Shown here: in pieces, positions 1 to 4,641 of the stretch
How the letters are laid out: every line of letters starts with the position of its first letter
How positions within the stretch are numbered: the first letter of the stretch is position 1
Assembly (NCBI GenBank): GCA_021107495.1
Contig: JAIOSR010000375.1
Coordinates: forward strand, 1 to 9,040
Reading direction: 5' to 3'
Origin: Desulfobacterales bacterium
GTDB lineage: Bacteria; Desulfobacterota; DSM-4660; Desulfatiglandales; Desulfatiglandaceae
Length of the DNA: 9,040 nt
Position numbers and translations under genes: made by a program
Notes under the pieces: generated by a model
Database searches by the model: none
What the model saw: the letters and a program-made list of their open reading frames with translations, nothing else
Told to the model about the DNA's origin: nothing

Positions 1-63
1 CCACTGTTTGTGCCGGAGATGAGTTTCAATATCTGGAATGCCTTTTTTACCGAAGGGGCCTGA
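1..63 (+). CDS. Probable 3' end of an upstream protein-coding gene (partial)
   Basis: Frame 1 is open from the window edge to a TGA at 61-63 and encodes 20 residues, ending FFTEGA. The third codon positions are richer in G/C than in the competing open frame (frame 3, stop at 69-71), which fits the codon habit of the hdr and aor genes downstream. A hairpin with a T-run starts 15 bases after the stop, as expected at the end of a transcription unit. Too little protein is visible to assign a family, so I do not name it. It could be the last gene of a related pathway or something unrelated, and the reverse strand is not excluded. Confidence 0.4.
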   Translation, partial: PLFVPEMSFNIWNAFFTEGA

Positions 64-77
64 TATTTTAAGGTCAT

Positions 78-101
78 TGTTCACTCCAATGAACATTTTT
101 T
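78..101 (+). terminator. Small rho-independent-type terminator
   Basis: TGTTCA (78-83) pairs perfectly with TGAACA (90-95) across a 6-base loop, and six T residues follow directly (96-101). The stem is short and has only two G/C pairs, so it would be weak. Its place just after the partial upstream ORF supports a terminator reading. Confidence 0.4.
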
Positions 102-130
102 AATATTTTATATTTTTTAATCGCTCATTG

Positions 131-162
131 TCAACATTGATTATGGTTGTATCCACATTGAT
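131..162 (+). promoter_or_regulatory. Candidate operator: two 11-bp direct repeats 21 bp apart
   Basis: TCAACATTGAT (131-141) and TCCACATTGAT (152-162) match at 10 of 11 positions and start exactly 21 bp apart, about two helical turns, so a dimeric or tandem regulator would contact one face of the DNA. The second copy ends 27 bp before the predicted -35 box at 190, a usual position for an activator. The second copy also overlaps an imperfect inverted repeat, GTTGTATC (146-153) / GATATAAC (160-167), with 7 of 8 pairs. The regulator is unknown. Confidence 0.45.
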
Positions 163-189
163 ATAACTAATTTTACCTAATTTTTTTGC

Positions 190-217
190 TTGACAAGGTA
201 ACAGAATATGCTATTTT
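190..217 (+). promoter_or_regulatory. Sigma-70-type promoter for the hdr-aor gene set
   Basis: A perfect -35 hexamer TTGACA (190-195) is followed after 16 bp by TATTTT (212-217), which matches the -10 consensus TATAAT at four of six positions. Transcription would start near 224, giving a leader of about 80 bases before the TTG start at 305. The surrounding DNA is A/T-rich. No sigma-54 -24/-12 pair was seen in this gap. Confidence 0.55.
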
Positions 218-230
218 TATTTTAGGAAAA

Positions 231-254
231 GTTCATAATAGTGAACCGTGAACC
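231..254 (+). repeat. Leader hairpin plus two GTGAACC heptamers
   Basis: GTTCA (231-235) can pair with TGAAC (242-246) across a 6-base loop, inside the predicted 5' leader. Overlapping it, GTGAACC occurs twice in tandem (241-247 and 248-254). These belong to the same 7-base family as the larger arrays in the gap between the two hdrA-like genes. Confidence 0.5.
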
Positions 255-304
255 TGACCATCTGAATAATTGCCAAACAAATATTACACTAAGGGGCAGC
301 GAAT

Positions 305-1603
305 TTGACCCGGAAAGCAGCACTCGTTATAGGCGGCGGAATCGCCGGTATTCAGGCCTCCATAGACCTGGCAAATATGGGCATTCAGGTCTATCTGGTT
401 GAGAAAAACCCGAGCATTGGGGGCAGAATGGCCCAATTGGACAAGACCTTTCCCACCAATGACTGCGCCATGTGTATCCTGGCCCCAAAGATGATCGAAT
501 GCGCCAACCATGAAAATATCCGGCTCCTGACCTATTCCGAATTAGACGAACTCACAGGCGACGCCGGAAGATTTAAGGCCAAAATAACAAAGAAGGCCCG
601 CTTCATAGAAGAGGACAAATGCGTGGGGTGCGGTGAATGCGCTGAAAAATGTCCTACAAAGGTGAATGATGATTTCAATGCGGGCCTGGGTAAGAGGAAG
701 GCGATCTACAAATTTTTCCCCCAGGCAGTCCCATCCACCTATGTTATTGACCCTGATTACTGCCGGACCCTTAATGGGAAAAAATGCGGTGTCTGTGAAA
801 AGATATGCAAGGCCAAGGCCGTAAATTACGAGCAGAAGGATGAGGTCCTGACTATTGAAATAGGAGCCGTGATTCTGGCTTCCGGATTTGATCTCTACAA
901 CGTGGCCCCCCTGACCGAGTACGGTTGGGGAAAGATTAAGAATGTCCTTACTGCCATGCAGTTTGAGCGCATGATCTGTGCATCCGGTCCCACGGGCGGA
1001 CATTTGAAACGCCCGTCCGACGATAAAGAACCGGAACGACTGGCCTTTATTCAATGTGTGGGATCAAGGGATATCAGACACAAGAGGTATTGTTCCGCGG
1101 TATGCTGCATGCATGCCACAAAGGAGGCCATCCTGGCCCATGAACACTGCCCGGGGCTTTCATCAACCATATTTTATATGGATATGAGGGCCGTGGGAAA
1201 AGGTTTTCAGGAATATGTCCAGAGGGCCAAGGACCAGTACGCCGTGGAATATATACGCGCAAGACCGGGCCGGGTGACCGAGAATGAGGAAAATCAAAAT
1301 CCGGTTATCCACTACGAGGATACGGTAAACAGGGAATTCAGGGCCGAAGAATTCGACATGGTGATACTCTCCCAGGCCCTTGTGCCGGCCGAAAGCAACC
1401 GCTCAATCGCCGAAAAACTGAATATAGGGTTGGATGAGTTCGGATTTGTTTCCAACCCGCAAGGGATGGCCAACCCCTTCGGCACATCGAGAGCAGGTGT
1501 GTTTGGATGCGGTTTTTGCCAGTCTCCCATGGATGTCCCCGATTCTGTTGTCAGGGCTTCGGCAGCGGCCTCCAAGGTGGCTGAAGTGCTTGCTAGTGCT
1601 TAG
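305..1603 (+). CDS. hdrA: HdrA-like FAD/iron-sulfur protein 1 (core plus inserted ferredoxin domain)
   Basis: This is a cytoplasmic flavoprotein of the heterodisulfide reductase A family, where FAD splits or merges electron flows between iron-sulfur partners. A Rossmann FAD motif GGGIAG lies at residues 10-15 and an acidic ribose-contact VEK follows at 32-34. The HdrA signature TFPTNDCAMC ends with Cys54 and Cys57. An inserted ferredoxin domain follows: Cys106/109/112/116, then Cys153/161/164/168. A later CVGSRD...CC segment (Cys251, 263, 267, 268) is also typical. At 432 aa it is shorter than methanogen HdrA (about 650 aa): it lacks the N-terminal domain and the C-terminal two-cluster ferredoxin, both of which the next gene has. 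The start is TTG at 305, with AAGGGG at 291-296; an in-frame stop at 290-292 rules out an earlier start and the next ATG would cut the FAD motif. QmoA is similar in size, but the TFPTNDC motif favours HdrA. Confidence 0.9.
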   Translation: MTRKAALVIGGGIAGIQASIDLANMGIQVYLVEKNPSIGGRMAQLDKTFPTNDCAMCILAPKMIECANHENIRLLTYSELDELTGDAGRFKAKITKKARFIEEDKCVGCGECAEKCPTKVNDDFNAGLGKRKAIYKFFPQAVPSTYVIDPDYCRTLNGKKCGVCEKICKAKAVNYEQKDEVLTIEIGAVILASGFDLYNVAPLTEYGWGKIKNVLTAMQFERMICASGPTGGHLKRPSDDKEPERLAFIQCVGSRDIRHKRYCSAVCCMHATKEAILAHEHCPGLSSTIFYMDMRAVGKGFQEYVQRAKDQYAVEYIRARPGRVTENEENQNPVIHYEDTVNREFRAEEFDMVILSQALVPAESNRSIAEKLNIGLDEFGFVSNPQGMANPFGTSRAGVFGCGFCQSPMDVPDSVVRASAAASKVAEVLASA

Positions 1604-1610
1604 GTTGAGT

Positions 1611-1800
1611 GGTTCAACGTTCACGGTTCACCGTTGAAGGGTACTGATTGTTCTGATTTCCATAAGGACCATGTCTCATAATAAGGACGACATGCACATT
1701 TCTTCCAATAGGTGAAAGAGGCTAATCTGGGTATTGTGCTGTAAAGTGAGGGATGTCAGCATATTCTAACCTTTGAACCTTGAACCAGGAACCTTGAACC
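1611..1800. repeat. Inverted pair of 7-bp tandem repeat arrays
   Basis: Four heptamers GTTCAAC, GTTCACG, GTTCACC, GTTGAAG run from 1612 to 1639. At 1773-1800 lie TTGAACC, TTGAACC, AGGAACC and TTGAACC, the same family in the opposite orientation. Together they form imperfect terminal inverted repeats of about 30 bp (about 23 matches by hand alignment) around about 130 bp of unremarkable sequence with no convincing ORF. A perfect 7-bp inverted repeat TTCAACG/CGTTGAA (1613-1619/1632-1638) also sits in the left array. This fills most of the 236-bp gap between the two hdrA-like genes. It may be a MITE-like unit or an mRNA hairpin. Confidence 0.6.
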
Positions 1801-1839
1801 GATCACTTTAGTTAGAAGTAATTAACAGGAAAAAAGTCG

Positions 1840-3528
1840 ATGTCGGTAAGAACAGGTGTATTTATCTGCCACTGCGGCACAAACATAGGCGGGATAGTCA
1901 ACGTGCCCGAGGTAGTGGAGTATGCACGAACCCTGCCCAATGTCGCCTTTACCGAGGGGAACCTCTACACCTGCTCGGAAGACGGTCTTTCCTCTATCAG
2001 AAAAAACATCAAAGAGCATGATCTGAACCGTGTGGTTGTGGCCTCGTGTACACCGCGAACACATGAAATCCTCTTCAGACAGAACTGCGAACTGGCCGGG
2101 CTCAATAAATACCTGTTTGAATTTGTTAATTTAAGGGAGCACTGCTCCTGGGTCCACATGGACGCGCACGATGATGCCACACTAAAGGCAAAGGACCTGG
2201 TCCGCATGGGGATTGCCAAGGTCAGTCTATTGACACCCCAGGAAGATCTGTCCACAGACGTAATACGGGCATGTCTAATCATTGGCGGTGGTATTTCAGG
2301 TCTCTCCGCCTCCCTGACCCTGGCCAACCAGGGGTATCATGTAGCGCTAATCGAAAAAAATGACAGATTAGGCGGCCTTTTGAAAGACATAAACAGGGTC
2401 TTTCCCTCAAATGAGCCCTCTTCGCACCTGTTGGATCCCTTGATCAATTCCTCATCAAAACACCAAAATATAGATGTTTATCTTGAAGCGGAATTGACTG
2501 ATGTGAAAGGTTTCATCGGCGATTTCACTGTGACACTAAGTCAGGATTCAAAGACAAAAGAGCTGAAGGTTGGTACCATAATCGTATCCACGGGCGCGCA
2601 GGAACTGAAGCCGGCTGGAAGCTTTGGTTATGACCGGTTTGATAACGTCATGACCCAGCTCGAATTCGAGCAGAGATTCAAGTCGGACTTTGATGGCCTG
2701 AACCGGGTAGTTATGATTAACTGCGTGGGAGCACGCATGGAAGAAAGAAAATATTGCGGCAGATTCTGCTGTATCACCGGCATAAAAAACGCCGTTTTAT
2801 TAAAAGAGGCCAATCCCGGGGCAGAGATAAGTATATTGCAGAGGGATATTATGGCCTGCGGAAAGGTATTTGAGGACTATTACCGAACCGCACTCGAGAT
2901 GGGTATCAGATTCATCCGCTATAATGTAGACCGGCCTCCCGATATAACGGGTTCGGATAATGTGGCCGACAAGGTCAGGGTCTACCATGAGCTTATGGGA
3001 AGGGATATTGAGATAGATGTGGATGCGGTGCTTCTGACAACACCCCTGATACCGGGAGAGGATAACCAGCAACTTTCCAGGATAATGAAAATACCTGTTG
3101 GAAATGACGGATATTTTTTAGAGGCCCATCAGAAACTCAGGCCGGTTGAATTCCCTTCGGACGGTATCTTTCTCGCCGGATGCGCTCGTTATCCTACCGA
3201 TATATCGGAATGCATTTCCCAGGGTTATGCTGCCGCTACCAAGGCGGCGATACCCATGGCCCGGGGACTGGTGATCACCGATGCATTTACCTGCGAGGTG
3301 GATCCATCGAGATGCTCCGCCTGCGGCAGATGTGTGGAGATCTGTCCGTTCGGGGCCATAGACTGGGCCGATTGGAGGGACATGAAAGGAGAAACCGGGA
3401 GTGTGGCCATGGTAAACCCGACAGAGTGCAAGGGCTGCGGGTTGTGCTCTTCTTCATGCCTCAGCAGCGCTATAACGCTAAAAGGCTTCACCGATGAAGA
3501 AATATTGGCCATGGTTAATACTGTTTGA
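1840..3528 (+). CDS. hdrA: HdrA-like FAD/iron-sulfur protein 2 (N-terminal domain, flavin core, C-terminal ferredoxin)
   Basis: This second HdrA-family flavoprotein (562 aa) begins with the HdrA N-terminal cysteine domain (ICHCG at 9-13, Cys45, CTPRTHE from Cys70, Cys83, HCSWVH from Cys102). A flavin core follows, with GGGISG at 149-154, IEK at 171-173 and CVGARM...CC (Cys295, 306, 310, 311). The C-terminus carries two [4Fe-4S] sets, Cys492/495/498/502 and Cys530/533/536/540; the second ends CL instead of the usual CP. The inserted ferredoxin is absent, and the TFPTNDC cysteine motif is replaced by VFPSNEPSS, with no cysteine. The domain set is therefore the complement of the upstream gene, and the two proteins probably work as a heteromer. 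The ATG at 1840 is preceded by CAGGA at 1826-1830. Electron partners are probably HdrC and the AOR module; this is inferred from position. Confidence 0.9.
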   Translation: MSVRTGVFICHCGTNIGGIVNVPEVVEYARTLPNVAFTEGNLYTCSEDGLSSIRKNIKEHDLNRVVVASCTPRTHEILFRQNCELAGLNKYLFEFVNLREHCSWVHMDAHDDATLKAKDLVRMGIAKVSLLTPQEDLSTDVIRACLIIGGGISGLSASLTLANQGYHVALIEKNDRLGGLLKDINRVFPSNEPSSHLLDPLINSSSKHQNIDVYLEAELTDVKGFIGDFTVTLSQDSKTKELKVGTIIVSTGAQELKPAGSFGYDRFDNVMTQLEFEQRFKSDFDGLNRVVMINCVGARMEERKYCGRFCCITGIKNAVLLKEANPGAEISILQRDIMACGKVFEDYYRTALEMGIRFIRYNVDRPPDITGSDNVADKVRVYHELMGRDIEIDVDAVLLTTPLIPGEDNQQLSRIMKIPVGNDGYFLEAHQKLRPVEFPSDGIFLAGCARYPTDISECISQGYAAATKAAIPMARGLVITDAFTCEVDPSRCSACGRCVEICPFGAIDWADWRDMKGETGSVAMVNPTECKGCGLCSSSCLSSAITLKGFTDEEILAMVNTV

Positions 3529-3549
3529 CAGACAGCCCCTTAATTAATG

Positions 3550-3580
3550 TCCATCCATAAATAACCAATTTCTGGATGGA
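3550..3580 (+). terminator. Hairpin after the second hdrA-like gene (weak terminator or attenuator)
   Basis: TCCATCCA (3550-3557) pairs perfectly with TGGATGGA (3573-3580) across a 15-base loop, 22 bases after the stop codon. There is no T-run after it, so intrinsic termination is doubtful. The right-arm sequence TTTCTGGATG (3569-3578) recurs exactly at 3678-3687, just before the next gene. Confidence 0.3.
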
Positions 3581-3590
3581 GCTTTAAGCG

Positions 3591-3663
3591 GTCAGCAATC
3601 AGCCAACACCTTGTTTTTAATGTCTTTTGCTGAAAGCCGAAAGCTGATGACTGATAGCGCGAA
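3591..3663. repeat. Second, unrelated 7-bp repeat family in inverted arrangement
   Basis: GTCAGCA and ATCAGCC (3591-3604) face GCTGAAA, GCCGAAA, GCTGATG, ACTGATA and a degenerate GCGCGAA (3629-3663), which are mostly variants of the same heptamer on the opposite strand. A 24-base A/T-rich spacer separates them. The layout copies that of the GAACCTT-type arrays, but the sequence is different. It fills much of the 181-bp gap between the second hdrA-like gene and the hdrC-like gene. Confidence 0.5.
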
Positions 3664-3709
3664 TCCAAAAACGTTAGTTTCTGGATGAGCACGAGGTAAA
3701 CAAGGAAAA

Positions 3710-4243
3710 TTGAAAGAAAAGAACGAAGACCTTAACCCAGACATGCCTGCCTTAGACCTGAAAGCGGAAGTTGAGAAGCTTTTGCATGATAACAAGCTCA
3801 ATCTCTGTTTTGAGTGCGGCAAATGTTCTGCTGTCTGCCCCATGCTCGATTTTTACGGGGAATATAATTACGACAGATCCCCGCGGGGCGTTGTTGAGCG
3901 TCTGTCGCTCGATCCCGAAAAAATTGAAGACGAATCATTATGGTATTGTCTGACTTGCCAGGCATGCACTTTTTTCTGTCCTTCCGGGATTGATTTTCAA
4001 AGCTTTATGACAGATTTGAGGGAGTTGTTATTGAAGAACGGGTTCAAAAAGCATGCCTTCTTTTGCTCTGTCTGCGGCAGGTATTTTATGCCAAAAAAGG
4101 AACTTGAATATATTAAGAAAATCCTCGATGGGAAAAAATCCTGCGAGTATATGTATGTATGTCCCGAGTGCAGGAAAAAGGATTATGCCGAAATCCTGCA
4201 CAGGGTGGCTCACTGGCCGAAACAATCGATTAAGAAAGCTTAA
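3710..4243 (+). CDS. hdrC: HdrC-like two-cluster iron-sulfur protein with C-terminal zinc-ribbon-like tail
   Basis: A soluble electron carrier of the HdrC family. Two [4Fe-4S] motifs are complete: Cys33/36/39/43-Pro and Cys80/83/86/90-Pro, with the usual HdrC spacing of about 40 residues between sets. HdrC normally passes electrons between HdrA and the CCG protein HdrB, but no HdrB gene is in the window, so here it may connect the HdrA pair to the AOR module. After residue 115 there is a tail with CSVC (Cys119/122) and CPEC (Cys151/154), a likely zinc knuckle I do not associate with standard HdrC. The total is 177 aa. The start is TTG at 3710: AAGGA at 3702-3706 is very close and GAGGT at 3693-3697 rather far, so the ATG at 3743 (residue 12) remains an alternative, although no ribosome site precedes it. 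Confidence 0.85.
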   Translation: MKEKNEDLNPDMPALDLKAEVEKLLHDNKLNLCFECGKCSAVCPMLDFYGEYNYDRSPRGVVERLSLDPEKIEDESLWYCLTCQACTFFCPSGIDFQSFMTDLRELLLKNGFKKHAFFCSVCGRYFMPKKELEYIKKILDGKKSCEYMYVCPECRKKDYAEILHRVAHWPKQSIKKA

Positions 4244-4250
4244 CCCCCGA

Positions 4251-4280
4251 TTGTGCGTTTTCGCTCAATTGTGGTAGAAT
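4251..4280 (+). promoter_or_regulatory. Candidate internal promoter for the zinc-ribbon and AOR genes
   Basis: An extended -10 element, TGG followed by TAGAAT (4272-4280), lies 18 bp after a poor -35, TTGTGC (4251-4256). It would start transcription about 60 bases before the ATG at 4347, so the enzyme genes could be expressed apart from the hdr genes. It rests mainly on the extended -10. Confidence 0.35.
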
Positions 4281-4312
4281 GAATACAGATCTTATAAACT
4301 TTTTGTCCCATT

Positions 4313-4333
4313 TTCAAAAAGGCATTTTTTTAG
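4313..4333 (+). promoter_or_regulatory. Leader motif shared with the ferredoxin-like gene
   Basis: TTCAAAAA, then GG, then CATTTTTTT and AGAA lie directly before the AAGGAG ribosome site of the zinc-ribbon gene. Almost the same string, without the GG and with GAA at the end, precedes the ribosome site of the ferredoxin-like gene at 6613-6632. The two halves can pair as TTC-A-run/T-run-GAA, so it may be a weak hairpin or a bound site. Confidence 0.3.
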
Positions 4334-4346
4334 AAAGGAGAAGATT

Positions 4347-4640
4347 ATGGCAATAGACACGGAAAAACTGTCAGGAGCCGAGAGCCTGCGAAAAACCAGG
4401 ACCTATGGCAAGGTAAGGTGTCACAATCCCAGTTGCATGGAAAGACTTCAACCCCCTGCCGGGGCCGATCATATCAAATGCCCCACCTGTGGAATGGAGT
4501 ATCGCATCTACTGGGTTAACCCCAATCTTCCTCGAATACGGGGCCCGGTTTGGGATGTAAACCGTAAATTAGCGGAAGACAAGCTGGCCAGTATAAACAA
4601 ATCAAAATCTAAAAAGGCTGCAAAGAAGGGAGGGGACTAA
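4347..4640 (+). CDS. Small zinc-ribbon protein coupled to the AOR gene
   Basis: This 97-aa soluble protein has one clear four-cysteine knuckle, Cys25-x4-Cys30 and Cys45-x2-Cys48 (CPTC), typical of a zinc ribbon that could also hold iron. A conserved-looking aromatic/proline stretch follows (EYRIYWVNPNLPRIRGP, residues 51-67), and the tail is very lysine-rich (from about residue 85). No catalytic motif, signal peptide or membrane segment is seen. The stop codon is one base before the AOR ATG, and the AOR ribosome site lies inside this gene, so the two are almost certainly co-translated. The ATG at 4347 has AAGGAG at 4335-4340. I do not recognise a named family. Possible roles are an extra small subunit, a cofactor-insertion helper for the tungstoenzyme, or a regulator. 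Confidence 0.8.
   Translation: MAIDTEKLSGAESLRKTRTYGKVRCHNPSCMERLQPPAGADHIKCPTCGMEYRIYWVNPNLPRIRGPVWDVNRKLAEDKLASINKSKSKKAAKKGGD
4628..4635 (+). promoter_or_regulatory. Ribosome binding site of the AOR gene, inside the upstream coding end
   Basis: GGGAGGGG ends 6 bases before the ATG at 4642 and lies in the last codons of the zinc-ribbon gene. This fixes the AOR start and indicates translational coupling of the two genes. Confidence 0.75.
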
Positions 4641-4641
4641 A

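Noticed and set aside
542..1054. Long open frame on the - strand within the first hdrA-like gene
   Set aside because: It lies wholly inside a confidently assigned gene, and its protein has no recognisable motif; it is a shadow frame.
305..1603. Identity as QmoA of the sulfate-reduction Qmo complex
   Set aside because: The length fits, but the TFPTNDCAMC motif and inserted ferredoxin with Cys106-116 are HdrA features, and no qmoB, qmoC or apr genes follow.
1611..1800. CRISPR array
   Set aside because: Repeats are 7 bp, directly adjacent, degenerate and inverted between sides; there are no regular spacers and no cas genes.
305..3528. The two hdrA-like genes as one HdrA broken by a frameshift or insertion
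   Set aside because: Each has its own start and ribosome site, each has a complete FAD core, and their domain sets complement rather than continue each other. The 236-bp gap shows no coding remains.
3526..3543. TGA at the end of the second hdrA-like gene as a selenocysteine codon
   Set aside because: Only four more codons follow before TAA, no SECIS-like stem-loop with a proper apical loop is placed right after it, and no family motif would be completed.
4347..4640. MoaD/ThiS-like sulfur carrier because of the GGD ending
   Set aside because: Carriers end in GG exactly and have a ubiquitin-like fold; this has a four-cysteine knuckle and an unstructured lysine-rich tail.
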